From Centroberyx gerrardi (taxonomy: Eukaryota > Chordata > Actinopteri > Beryciformes > Berycidae): a stretch of 64,000 bases of DNA. The stretch covers positions 9,119,504 through 9,183,503 of the forward strand of contig NC_136005.1 in NCBI RefSeq assembly GCF_048128805.1. The letters run 5' to 3'. Position 1 is the stretch's first letter. Every line of letters starts with the position of its first letter. The translations under genes and the position numbers were made by a program. Positions 52,707 to 63,771 of the stretch are shown piece by piece. A model generated the notes under the pieces. It ran no database searches, had not been told where the DNA came from, and worked only from the letters and a program-made list of their open reading frames with translations.

Positions 52707-55700
52707 CTGCACACAAACACAGCAGCCAGTCAGTCAGTCAGCCAGTCAGCCAGTCAATACCAATCTACCAGGGTTGGGGCCATTCATGAACTGAATTGAG
52801 AATGCATGGTAAATTCCAATTCAGTTCCTGGAGTTGGAATTGGAATGTCACCCAGCTCTAAGGAAACAGAATTGGAATTGAATGGAATGACAGGAAACAG
52901 AATTGAACTCCATTAAATTCCACTTCGAAGAGAGGTTGTCTTGACTTGTTAAACATTATAAATCAAACATTGTGAATCAAATAAAAGACAGTTAAACAAA
53001 TCAAATACATTCAATCCTATGAATCATGTATCTGTTACGATTACATACTGTGCATCAACTACCACCTGAAAGGTACCTGTAACATTTTACGATATTCAGT
53101 ATTGATAATATATAACACTATGTGTAATCTCATATGTGGTAAGAAAAAACAAAAAAAACATGGAATTTCACAGAATTTCATTGAATTAAATTCAACTTCC
53201 TGAAATTCAAACTGAATTCCAATTCTGTTTCCTGTAAGTTCAAATTCCAATTCCAATTCCTCAGTTGCATTGGAATTGATGAGTTTATTCATGAATTGAC
53301 CCCAACCCTGTCATCCAGCACCAAGCCCCACTGCCAGGCTGCTGCCTCCACCTACTGACCAACAGAGGAACTACAGTTTGCAATTCACCAATAAGCTGAT
53401 TGTACTGAAGAGTTGGGTGTAAGAAAGACGGCCTGACAGCGATGCTGGAGCACCAATACAAAGCTTAGATTGATACATGGACACACTTCACACTTCATGG
53501 TGTTAAGTGTAGTGTACAGACAACAATCTCAAATTTTTCCTTTTAGACAATTTGGTCTTTGAGTTTCCCAAATACAGAGTAAACACTGTGGATCCAGTCT
53601 GTTTAAAAAAATGTGCTTTGTAAAGCATAATAGGAAAAGTCCTTGGTTGACAAAATAACTTTTTTTTAAGTGTTCAATAATTCAAAATTCATTTAGAAAT
53701 TAAACTCATTTACATTGACAGACAGATAAAGAGCCCACGCTGTATTTCTCCCAAAAGATATATTTAATCAATCGCCTCTGACAGATTTCTTTCTTACCCA
53801 TTTGAATAACTTGTCCCAAAGGTCCCTAAAGTTGCCCTTATAGTGTTTGAGTTCCTCCTCATCCTCTGCCGTCACCGTGGAAACAGGTACAACACCGGTG
53901 GGAAAGTTGAGGAGATTGTAGAGCATGGTGTTGGAGAGAACAGCTGGCAGGAGAGAAAAAGAAAGGAAGAAGAAGAGAACTGTTACACTATATTATTCAT
54001 TGTATTATAATAGACTTTATATTACAGCAATAATACCCAAGAGGGCGCTCTTTACCGCGATTATGGGTATGAGGGTGATGAAACTAGGTATGAAGCGCTA
54101 GGTGTACTGTCTGAAAATAGTCATATGCATAAATAAAAAATACATTACTGGATTTCAAATTGTCTTCTATTTACATACATGTATGATTAAAGTATGATGA
54201 TTAATAAAGATGATTAAAGTAGACATTGCATTTTCTAAAATTCATCCTTTTTTACAGGCAGTTTCAGACTAACTCCAGTCAACTCATCACAACTGGCCTT
54301 GGTCTTGATTGTCTCTCCTCATTTAACAATCATTAAAATCCTTCCAGTCAGGCCAGTTTGCAGCATTTGAACTGGAAAGTCTCGCCTCAGATTTTAATTA
54401 GAGGACCTGCTGTTGTCGGCCAATCAGAATCCAGTACTGTGATTGTTCTGCCTGTGAGGAATCCATTCAATAATCCCCTTTTGACTAAACTATGTTTATT
54501 TGCAAAACATGAAGAACGTTACTCTTGTCCTGAGCCATAGCATATTTGAAAACCAAATCATGAAAATTGAATAATATGACACCTTTAAAAACAGGAGGGA
54601 GCAAGAAAGATTGCTTACTACTACAACAGTTAGTATAGTAAACAAATCTAGTTTTAATGGCACACAGGTAACCATGATTTATGGGAATTATCAGCCAAGT
54701 CGGAACACCTCTTTGACCAAATTAAGTAGAAAATATTTCAGACAACACACACTCAGCTGTGCCTCACACCTCACTGTTTTACCCATTACCGTGGCCTTCT
54801 GGGTATTACTGCTATATTAACACACAACTGATGAGTGTACCGTACAGGTGAGCTTGCCACAGTACAAGAAGTTGTAGGCCGGTCCGAGCATGGGGCACAG
54901 CAGCACGTCCATCTCACACCTCCTCCACTCTGCTATAGTGTCCTGGATGTAGTCCTAATAAAAACAAATTATACATGCACAAGCATTACTGGTTGACAGC
55001 CCACTCACAGCTGGGTAATAACTCATTAAAAGGTTTATCCGTACCTCAACACTGCTATGCTGTTTCCACAGATTTGCAACAGACCTGAAAACAAGGCAGG
55101 GAGAGGATCAATATTCGTCTGGATTTTTCCCCCCCCATCATGCCATGTGAGATTAGGTAACAAATACTGGAGCACAATCTACACAACTTCTAGATTTTTC
55201 TCACCCAACTCCACCGGTAGCACCGATGCATTCAGCGATACGAGGATACTGGGGAAGAGAAGATAGACAACATAAAACACGTCAAGTATCATTATGGTAA
55301 AACATACTGTAACTGTACAAGTTCCTGGACAAATTCATCTTGTACTCAGCAAGACATTTGTACCTTTCTGTACTGGACTAACAGTACCATGCACTGAAAC
55401 ACTTTGGTTTCACTCTATTCTATGTATTCAATTTGCTATAATTTTAGATGTTTTTATTGTCATTGCTGTTGTTTATGCCAACTGTTGATTTTAAGTGCTG
55501 TCTCTGTCAATTGTTTTTTTGGGAACTTGCCAGATGAGGCAAAGACAATGAGGCAGAATTACATGTTTCTTCAGTTAAGGCTGTATTTATGTGGGAACTC
55601 ACCAGTGGCTTGAGGAGGATGGAGAGGAGTTTCTTCACTGAGTGAGGCAGATAGTAAGGCAAAACCTGTGGGGCGAGACAGGGGTCCACAGGGCCTTCCT

Positions 55701-56780
55701 TCCTAAAACAGCAGCAATGACAGACAATTGACAAACTCTGCTTCTTTTGATAGAATGAGTGAACCCAGCCTAGCAAAGGAATGAGCCCTTTGCTAGATGC
55801 AATTGTCAAATATCAGCTTTTTAAGCAAAAGACAAAGATCAGAGATTTAGAGTAGTTTTGAAAAAAAGAGAGATATTATTAAAGAACTGTGAGTCAAACC
55901 AAAGTTGAATGGCTCTTTTAAAGAAAAAATCTACACTCGGATACTCTGACGCTGTTATATATCATTAATCTCTGATTTTCATTGCATGCCAGGAGTTATT
56001 TTGTAAAGTGTTATAATTTACTTTTTTCCCCTCCACCTGCCTCGTCTACTTCTACTTCAATTAGTGATTTCCTACATTTCCCAGAATGCCTTTTGATAAC
56101 AACCAGAGAATGTGGTTCTCTATGCTGCATATGTGTTGGTGGAAGAGAGCAATAGCGATATAATAAGAGCAACAGAGTAAATTTTCTCCAGTCAAGAATC
56201 ACGCCTGTTACTCAAAACACAACACGTCTAGATGCTGCATTGCAGTCTGGTCTATTGACGCTACTGTCAGTGAAGAAACTGGTCTCTCTGCCTCTTCTAT
56301 GATGGATTTCTCCCTGTATGATTGTCGATTGTCAGTGCAAAACGGTGAGTTTTGAAATAAGCCCTCGCTCTTTGATTCTGAGGGACTGACACCAAAACCT
56401 AACATTTACTGTTGATGTTTTAGATACGTGAAACCTTTTCTACTATCCAACTCCATTGTAGCTGCGCTGGAAATATCTCAATGTGACGTCAAGCAAGAGC
56501 CTAAATTCCCATCATTAAACAGCATGCCAACAACCGTTTGTTTCATTTTTTTTTTTTAAAGGTGTAATATTCTTTTGTTCAAAGGGAACTCACAGGTTGC
56601 TGAGCAGGGTGACAGCTCCGTCTGCGAGGACACCCTTTAGAATCAGGTCTTGCATGGCAAATGTGATCTTAGGGGGAAAGTAGGGCACCAGCTACAGACA
56701 CAGATAACAGAGAGAAACAAAGTCATTATAATGAATCACAAGTCTGTATTAAAAACAGGTGGCCCATGGAGAGTGGTGTT

Positions 56781-56838
<58 letters not shown>

Positions 56839-59655
56839 TTACAGTGTGCCCTGCTCTCTCTAACAGAGCTTTGACCTCTCTGAGGCCTCGGAGCATGCTT
56901 GGAGATGGTTGCAGGTAGCTGTCGTTCTCATAGTAACCAATCCTCAGAGGCCTGGAGCTCTGGTACACCTAGACAAGACAAAAACATTTTCATTTGTAAC
57001 AGAATAGTAGGGAGCTATATACGAGTGGAAATACACCCTGAAAAACAGAATTCACGTTTTTCATATAACCAATCAATAATATTGGTGAATATTAGGTTGA
57101 ATTTTGTCATTTTAAGGCATAATTTTGACATTGTCCAGATGAGACCTGGAGTAGCTCTACTGACAATACGATTTGAAAGGATTCGGATTTGATGAGTAGA
57201 ATCGATACAGGATTCAGATTCAATAAAATGCTTTCGAACCCCAACCCTAACAGCGTCTGACTGCAACACCTTGCAAAGGGTGGTGAAAGCGGCCTAAACC
57301 ATTACTGGGTCCTCGCTCTCACCCACACTGTGCACTTACAACAAGCAGTGTAAGAAGAAGTGCTCATATATCCCCACCCAACCGGTACTGCAGCAATTGG
57401 TCCAGCAAATATACGTTCAGGAACACTTTTACCCCGAAGCTACAGGACTCTCACAAACACACACCCAGCTGAACATCATTTCTGTCTGATTCATCAGTCA
57501 CTTTAAACTTTACTATGCACCAGGCACTTTATCAACTGCTAACACTGCAATACTTGAACTTTGACGCACCAGTCACTTTATACCTACATCCTGTACTCCC
57601 AAGCACCTTGTTATTCCTGCTGAGTAATACCCAATATTAATACTAAACAGTTGAATTCCAAATTGCCATTGCATTGTTGTACTATGTTGTCTTGTTGCAC
57701 TGTTTCTTGTATTGTATGCCCTGCAACTTTTATTTCCCTGTGCACTTGTGTAAAGTGGAATGGCAATAAAGTTGATATGAATACTGAGCTATGATATGAA
57801 TCCTGGGCTAGCGGACACACCTGCAAGTTAAAAGGCATGGGCGGCACGGTGGGGTCCAGGGAAAACATGTGGTCGCAGAGCAGAGCCTGCATACACAGAG
57901 CCAGGCTGTCCACATCCCTCGCCATGGGCCCAGGAGCTGACAGCACTGAGGTAATAAGGAAGACAAATTCAAATCTCTTAGACACCTCAGGTGGTATTGC
58001 TATGCAAAGATTACGTAAGTTATATGTACATGTGCCAGAGGAACAATTTCAGTTCTCCTTACCTGACTTTTGCCCCGGAGTGCCGCAGCTTATACCTTGT
58101 GAACTGAGTGACACACAAAAAAAAAACATTTAATATATAACCAAAGGAAAGTTAAAGAAATTTAAAGCTTATTCTGTGTCATCAAGCTTGGTTTGTGGCT
58201 GTAAAACAATCATAAGCCATAACAGTGACTGGAGAAGAAGCACCTACCTCAGCCGACCTGATGTGGGCTTGATCCCACAGATCCCACAGAAGGAGGAAGG
58301 AATACGGATACTGCCTCCGATATCAGTGCCGAAGCCAAGTATAGAGCCTCCTCCCCCGATGAGAGCCCCCTCCCCACCGGACGAACCTCCGGAGGTCTTC
58401 TGCAGGTTGTGGGGGTTCAGAGTCTGCCCATAGATGGGGTTACTGCAGTCATAACTGGAGGTAGGGAAATGAAGGGGAAAACACAAAGAAGCAAGGAACA
58501 TCATGACCTTTACTCATGACACCACACTGTTGCAGTCACCGTGTGTCAGTTTGCCAAACCAAACCAGATAAAATCATCACATAGTGTTCTGTTAACAAAC
58601 AATGATTAAATAACGTCTGTAACAAAGGTGCCATAGCCTATCCGTGTGATTTTCTGACGATTCAGTTGGGAAATTATTTACTTTAACAGGCCCTGGGGCA
58701 CATTGGTCTTCACAAAGGGAACGGCTCCTTGTCTCTTCAGCACTTCGACAAGCACACTGTCCTTCGAGGCAGGCTGGTCCAACCTGCCGATCAGGCCGCA
58801 CGAAGAGTCATGATCCTTGTATTTTAGAAATAAACTTGTGTCATATTAAGAATGCAATTACAGTGCCATAAGTGCATATATATTTAGCATTACTGGCCCC
58901 AATAGAAATTGATTCCCTAACCCTGGCAGTGCTAGTGCCATGCTTGAATTATAATGGTAATGCATAACCACAGATTACCTTGTATCCAAAGTTGTCTTTG
59001 ATGCTGACAGGGACCCCATACAAGAGACCTTCCTTACTGGAGTCAACAACTTTCAACTGGTCAAAACTCTCCAGCAAAACTTCTGTGCAGCAGTTAAGTC
59101 TTTTGTTTACATCTAAGGCCTGTGGGGAAATCAGCATGGAAAGATTCAAACAAAGGCATTCAAAAGGACAACAGATAAGCTTTAGTGGGATCTTGTAGAA
59201 AACCTAAGTGGCTGATGACTTTGACACAGTTGCCACAATGTTGTAAACAGTTACTTTTTCAAGGCTCAGGGTGTCTGACAATGTGTAGCTTTCTAGTTTA
59301 CAGCCCCTATCTGCTTCAAACAAAGATTTGCAGACATCAGGGATAGTTTAGGTCAAAGATCACTGGAAGTGGAGGGCACAGCCAAGTAAAAACAATAAAC
59401 ACATGCACTGAACAATGCTGAGCTAAGTCAGTGAAGGGCATGGATAGAAAATTGTTAAACGTTTGGGAGTTGCCTGTAGGGCTGCCCCAGTTTTTGCCTG
59501 CATTGAATGAGCTGTATTATGTAGGAGAACTTTTACACAACCTTTTCCATATAGGAGTAAAACACTTCTTCAGGGCTCAGCGACCCTTGCTTCAGTTGCT
59601 TTGTCAACTCAGGCAGGGAAAGCGAAAGGATGAGAGGAGTGTCTGTCCCTGGATG
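52584..59655 (-). CDS. faah: Fatty-acid amide hydrolase 1 (exons 2-15; first exon not in window)
   Basis: Serine hydrolase of the amidase-signature family that cleaves anandamide and other fatty acid amides at endoplasmic membranes. Fourteen exons with consensus splice sites join in perfect phase to 1533 bases (510 residues plus stop). Seen: GVPVSIKDN with the catalytic lysine (codon 58999-58997; K142 in rat); the amidase signature GGSSGGEGALIGGGGS with the cis serine (58384-58382; S217) and GTDIGGSIRIP with the nucleophile (58312-58310; S241); GPMARDVDSLALC; LDPTVPPMPF; the membrane-cap region with HSVKKLLSILLKPL; and the C-terminus LPWQDELCLRFMREVE. Mammalian FAAH has 579 residues in 15 exons, so about 65 N-terminal residues with the transmembrane anchor are missing. 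They belong to exon 1, which I could not find up to 64000. Enzyme activity is expected but inferred. Confidence 0.95.
52769..53310. mobile_element. MITE with inverted ends in faah intron 14
   Basis: Left end cagggttggggccattcatg and right end catgaattgaccccaaccctg are inverse complements apart from small gaps. The interior is built from repeated gaattggaatt/aattccaattc phrases, which makes it self-complementary. 542 bp, no transposase. Flanks show no clear target duplication, so the superfamily is open. Confidence 0.65.
53798..53943 (-). CDS. faah: faah exon 14
   Basis: Acceptor cctgccag/ctgttc, donor aaatgg/gtaaga; 146 bases. Encodes VLSNTMLYNLLNFPTGVVPV, STVTAEDEEELKHYKGNF and RDLWDKLFKW. 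Confidence 0.95.
54846..54954 (-). CDS. faah: faah exon 13
   Basis: Acceptor ttattag/gactac, donor cacct/gtacgg; 109 bases, leaving phase 1. Encodes DYIQDTIAEWRRCEMDVLLC then PMLGPAYNFLYCGKLT. Confidence 0.92.
55045..55084 (-). CDS. faah: faah exon 12
   Basis: Acceptor gttttcag/gtctgt, donor gttgag/gtacgg; 40 bases. Encodes SVANLWKQHSSVE, equivalent to mammalian SAEKLWKLQHEIE. Confidence 0.88.
55205..55248 (-). CDS. faah: faah exon 11
   Basis: Acceptor tccccag/tatcct, donor gttgg/gtgaga; 44 bases, leaving phase 2. Encodes YPRIAECIGATGGV. Small, but frame and position match mammalian FPRLAAFLNSMRP. Confidence 0.85.
55603..55702 (-). CDS. faah: faah exon 10 (membrane-cap region)
   Basis: Acceptor gttttag/gaagga, donor ccactg/gtgagt; 100 bases. 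Encodes KEGPVDPCLAPQVLPYYLP then HSVKKLLSILLKPL, matching the amphipathic membrane-binding cap of mammalian FAAH. Confidence 0.9.
56594..56691 (-). CDS. faah: faah exon 9
   Basis: Acceptor tctgtag/ctggtg, donor aacct/gtgagt; 98 bases, leaving phase 2. Encodes LVPYFPPKITFAMQDL...ADGAVTLLSN. Confidence 0.9.
56783..56837. repeat. (TG)n/(CA)n tract abutting faah exon 8 donor
   Basis: About 27 uninterrupted TG units on the plus strand, hence (CA)27 in faah pre-mRNA starting at position +6 of the intron. Confidence 0.95.
56843..56968 (-). CDS. faah: faah exon 8
   Basis: Acceptor gtctag/gtgtac, donor cacact/gtaaga; 42 codons, phase 0 to 0: VYQSSRPLRIGYYENDSY...ERAGHT. The donor is followed at +6 by a 55-base (CA)n tract. 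Confidence 0.94.
57500..57775 (+). mobile_element. LINE/SINE 3' tail-like sequence in faah intron 7
   Basis: Reads ...ttgcactgtttcttgtattgtatg...cctgtgcacttgtgtaaagtggaatggcaataaagttgata, the typical 3' end of fish CR1/L2-like LINEs. Oriented opposite to faah. No coding part remains; the 5' limit is approximate. Confidence 0.4.
57821..57945 (-). CDS. faah: faah exon 7
   Basis: Acceptor acctcag/tgctgt, donor ttgcag/gtgtgt; 125 bases. Encodes LSAPGPMARDVDSLALCMQ, ALLCDHMFSLDPTVPPMPFNLQ. Confidence 0.94.
58063..58088 (-). CDS. faah: faah exon 6 (26-nt microexon)
   Basis: Only the 26-base form (acceptor tataag/ctgcgg, donor gtcag/gtaagg) keeps frame with both neighbours: it completes Ser, adds CGTPGQKS and gives one base to Val. 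The mammalian segment between GNRLS and GPMARD is longer, so this loop is shortened in the fish gene. A longer acceptor 8 bases upstream breaks the frame. Confidence 0.82.
58248..58454 (-). CDS. faah: faah exon 5 (amidase signature, both catalytic serines)
   Basis: Acceptor ctccag/ttatga, donor ctgag/gtaggt; 207 bases. Encodes YDCSNPIYGQ, the glycine/serine-rich signature with both catalytic serines, and FCGICGIKPTSGRL. Confidence 0.96.
58682..58815 (-). CDS. faah: faah exon 4
   Basis: Acceptor atacaag/gatcat, donor ttaaa/gtaaat; 134 bases, leaving phase 2. Encodes DHDSS...VEVLKRQGAVPFVKTNVPQGLL plus a split Asn codon. Confidence 0.92.
58979..59119 (-). CDS. faah: faah exon 3 (catalytic lysine)
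   Basis: Acceptor ccccacag/gcctta, donor tacaag/gtaatc; 47 codons, phase 0 to 0. Ends in LLYGVPVSIKDNFGYK, which holds the general-base lysine. Confidence 0.95.
59542..59655 (-). CDS. faah: faah exon 2
   Basis: Acceptor gtcttccag/catcc, donor gaaaag/gttgtg. Thirty-eight codons in phase 0: HPGTDTPLILSLSLPEL...LSPEEVFYSYMEK, matching mammalian ...LPLLQLVQKLQSGELSPEAVFFTYLGK. Confidence 0.9.
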
Positions 59656-60443
59656 CTGGAAGACAAGTGAAAAGTTAGTTTGGCCAAGAGAGGAAGCCAG
59701 CAAAGTGAAAACACACACATGCAAGTCATTTGGGTATGGCAAGATATATGCACTCGGTCAAAATTACCCTGTTCTGTGGTGGTTTTGCAATATTTTCTCA
59801 AGAAAAATATTTTATGATTTGATATTCCTTGTATTCCTCAAAACTGTTGTATGTTATCTTTACCTATATACATTTTTTTATTAATCTTTAGTACAGAAAA
59901 TTGTTTTTGTGTTAGTACCCCAAGTTTCCATGAGCACGGTCAAAATGACTCATTCATTTTAATGTAAAAGACTTTTGTTGGACTCATGGCTATTTGCATA
60001 ATGTTCATAGGATGTGTGAGTATGTCTGTGCAAAGTTTCATGTGTTTTGGACTTCTCATTTCTGAGAGAGAGACAGTGGAAGTATTTAGTTTTGACTTCC
60101 ATTATATTTGAATACATTGATTCCTATGGGAAACATTTGCACTGCTGGTACTAAAGCTGTGTGTGTACTAATTGTTGTATGGTGATATTGATACCGGAGC
60201 ACAGGAACAGACAGGAGTCGATCTGATCAACTGGCAGACATTTAATGATGCATCATTGGAGAGAAACAACATGAACACAGTCAGTGATGTTAGTCTCTAC
60301 TCGTAGTGAGAGAGACCTGTGATCTATATAGTGGTCAAGTATGTACATGACAGACAAAATGACAAGACATGGCTCCTGCATGTCTCCATATGCCTGATAG
60401 CTGATGTAACAATTGACACTTGGAGCCAAATGTCCTTGTAGTA

Positions 60444-60530
60444 CAGTGGTTCTCAACCTTTTTTGGGCCAGCGCCCCCCTATCCATTATCCAGGTCCCTT
60501 ACCGCCCCCCATCAAATAAAATGTAGGCTA
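60444..60530. mobile_element. Solo hAT-type end
   Basis: cagtggttctcaacctttttt followed by gggccagcgccccccta is a canonical hAT-MITE terminus. No matching inverted end was found within the next kilobase, so the element is truncated. Confidence 0.5.
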
Positions 60531-61319
60531 ATTGTCTTCCCTAAATATGAATGTTGATTATTATCCGGTTATTATTATGATTATTATTATTATTACGCTG
60601 ATTATTATTATTGTTATTATTTATATAATTTATTATATTTATATTAAGCCTATATATTTATTCTTTATTTATATTCTTCTTATTATTATATTATTATTAT
60701 TATTATTAGTATGATGATTATTCTGTGTCATTAAAAAGCATGTCATTGAATGCCAACTAACAGATTTGTGCGAGTGACATGTCACATAGCCTATGTCACA
60801 TATTATGCAGCATGTAACTTTTTGGCATTAAATAGGGCAGAATTAATTTAGCAGATTTTTGAATGGAGTTTGGTATGACATTGTTTTGTGCTATTCCAGG
60901 CAAATTAAACCTGGTAAATGTCCCATGTTTTGGGATTTCACATTTCCTTTTATTCATAGGCTTATTAAAGATGTAGACCCCAGTAGAATTCTAGAATGTT
61001 GCTGCAGTTCACTGGGAATTCTCACTTAAATCAGCATTTTCTTGCTCATTCCAAACAAACAGCTATATCTCAAAAATAAAAAGAAATTGACAATCACAAG
61101 TTTTTCCATTAAAAAAAACACAACTTTCCCTTTAATTTGGTACCAAATACATGGCAAGGCGATTCAGGGCGTGTCATTCACAGTATGACAACAAAACAGA
61201 TCCTTCCTATCTTGGCTAATGATAAGCTTTCAAAATACATACAAAACCTCCAGCGCACACAGTTGTAAGATCAGACAGTAACAGTCGCCAAACAAATATG
61301 GAAAAAGCTGCAAAACTTA

Positions 61320-61679
61320 ACGTTATATGGATAAAAGTCGCGGCGACCCGGCCAGTCCTCCTACCGACTCTTCGGCGCACTGCCTCCCGGAAAACAGCAT
61401 CCGTCTCCGGCGGTGAGATCCAGGTAGGTCCCGCTGTTTAGTGAAGGTGATCTTGTGTTTTGTTTTATCGAGCAAGAACAAGCGATTTCGATCAAAAGAC
61501 TTCAACTCACAATGTCTTCGTAACTTTCCACTACATACGGCGGGTCAGGTTCTGTCTCACAGCACAATCTGACAGCTTCCAGAAGGTTTTAAAAGCGTGA
61601 CGCTTAGCTGGCGAAGCTATTTTTAGATCTAACGTTACCGGTGGAGGACGACTAAACCCGGTTGCTCGGTCTCTCTCTC

Positions 61680-61713
<34 letters not shown>

Positions 61714-61860
61714 ACCGGACCCGTCTGTTCGCCTCCCACTGCACACGCGAGGGATATTTTTTTTCCATGCCAAGAAGACAGCCGACTGAATTCCCGAAAA
61801 GAAGAACTAACAGTTACTCGGAATACAGCTGAGTTTCCGAGATTAGCACGCTGTATAGCC
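61320..61860. promoter_or_regulatory. CpG-rich promoter-like patch
   Basis: Many CpGs (gtcgcggcgacccgg, ccgtctccggcgg, aacgttaccgg, ggacccgtctgttcgcc) in otherwise AT-rich DNA, with a (CT)n tract at 61671-61713 and a consensus plus-strand donor gatccag/gtaggt at 61424. It could be the first exon/promoter of a gene reading to the right, a bidirectional promoter, or an alternative faah promoter. No protein is supported. Confidence 0.4.
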
Positions 61861-63430
61861 TAGCTGCTAGTTAGTATCCACTGAGTGAAAATATTTTCAA
61901 AGAAGGAAAAGGACTGGTCCTGAGGAGGAGCAGGACAGTCTGGACCAGAGGAGCTGCTGAGCAGTAAAACAGAGTAGATAATAATGTCAAAGGCTAGTAA
62001 TGTAACGATGTAAAGATACAGGTGAAACTGACAGCACAGAGAGATGTAGCAGGGCAGAGGGGCAGAAAAGCAGATTTCTCTGTAAAAGGGTCTCATTTCT
62101 ATTCTTCACCTTGTAGACAAAAGCAAGCAACAAACAGAACAGTGTAGCAGTTTATATTTTTAAGTTATGTTATCTTTGACACAAAGTACTTTAGATATAT
62201 ACAGGTTAGTTATTTGTTTGACAAATGGAACTATTTAAAATGGAGTACATTAGATAATTTTTCAGCCATCCAGGTAATTGGATCCTTTATTGATATTAGC
62301 CTATATATTGACAATATAAGAGAATACAAGAATAAAAAGGCACTCAACCCCCCCAATATTAACTCATATTGTGCTGAAAGGAGACAGGCACAATTACCAG
62401 TAACATGTTGTGTTGGACGATGGAACTATTACAGAAATCAAAGACAATTCATGCTTGAATACATGGAAACACTTTAATGTAACAAAGTGTAGGTGTTGAC
62501 GTAGCCCAATGCATGATGTCCTCGAGGGTGTTGCACCTTTATAGGGGTTAAACTTCTACTTCGACACTATATTTATAAGGAAAAACTGTTGCATCTGGAG
62601 CAGTTAAGTCAAAGAACAGTCAGTTTGGATTATGGGTATTCAAATGGAAAAAAAGAACATGCCATTCTCAATTTGAATACAAATGAGACTGCCATTAAAC
62701 AAGCGGCAGCTTGGAGTCTCATGCAAAACTTGCCTTATTATCTTTTGGGCGACCTCGTGAATCAAGAAAGCCAGTATTGGCAGTTGTTCATTTTGTTACA
62801 CAAGATATGCAGCATCATAAATTGACTCATGTTGTAGCCACAGGACTTGCAGTGTTTTCCTAAACTGTTCATCATATAACATGACAGACTGTTCCAAGAA
62901 CGCTATCCTGAAAGAAAACTCATCCCATTTTTTTAAGCACCATTTTATGATCTATTGCCCAGGCATGTTGATCACACTTGGACCACTACCAAAACTCTGG
63001 TGTATGAGGTTTGAAGCTAAGCATATTCCCCTCAAGTCTACATCAACCCATTTACAGTTTTGCAATAAGTGAAATGAGGTGAAGTGGGGTGGCATTGTGT
63101 TATGCCTTGTTAGGTTGTTTCAAGAAATTAATTAAATTAACAAAGTTTAAAGTACCATCTATTGTGTTTTCATAGCAGTGAACTAGTTTTGTGCTGAAGA
63201 ATAACACATTATTGTATTGGGTTTTTGGTATGTTTTTTAACAGTGTGCTGTCTACGACAGTACTATTAACAGTTTACACATTTGTGTTAACTTACCTGAC
63301 ACAGTTCCTGAGTTAATATCCTTAACACACTGGTTATGTCAACATTAATAGCCTACATCATCCAAAAATACAAGGAATTTGTGTGTAGGAATTTGACATG
63401 ATTTGTGTCATTTTTTAACATCCTTTAGAG

Positions 63431-63771
63431 AAGTGATTCTCAACCTTTTTCATATCAAGGACCCCAAATTCAGTCCACATTAGAGCCACAGACCCTCATT
63501 TGATGAGATTTTGTCTCTCGGACCCAAATCTGAGAATATTTTTATTGTCAGATATGATTTTGTCCAGAACTCCATGACTGTCTGCATTGCAGGTAGAGAG
63601 ATAACAGAGAAACTATGATCAGAACAGTCATTCTTCTACATTCTCTAACTGTGTTAACTTCATGTAAATGAAATAATGCTGAAGTTGAACAATTCATCAG
63701 TTTGCTGGGGACCCCCTGGAACCCCCTCAAGGACCCCTGGTGGTCCCCGGACCCCACGTTGAGAACCACTG
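63431..63771. mobile_element. hAT MITE, intact, with 8-bp target duplication
   Basis: 341 bp. Left end aagtgattctcaacc; right end, read inversely, cagtggttctcaacg; both are variants of the hAT terminus CAGTGGTTCTCAAC. Perfect 8-bp duplication ctttagag at 63423-63430 and 63772-63779. Subterminal ggacccc motifs at both ends. No transposase, so it was mobilised in trans. Confidence 0.85.

Noticed and set aside
57015..57269. Additional faah exon between exons 7 and 8
   Set aside because: Exons 7 and 8 join in phase and match mammalian FAAH without a gap, so nothing is missing there.
61323..61505. Minus-strand frame as the missing faah exon 1
   Set aside because: It lacks a hydrophobic anchor helix and any similarity to the FAAH N-terminus, and offers no donor in the needed phase.
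61860..62096. Hydrophobic minus-strand frame (78 codons) as the faah membrane anchor
   Set aside because: It is hydrophobic, but lacks the basic segment and conserved region preceding exon 2, and no phase-0 donor was seen; AT-rich chance frame is likelier.
62214..62825. Plus-strand frames of 87 and 78 codons as transposase remnants
   Set aside because: No DDE, zinc-finger or reverse-transcriptase motif could be recognised, and no element ends flank them.
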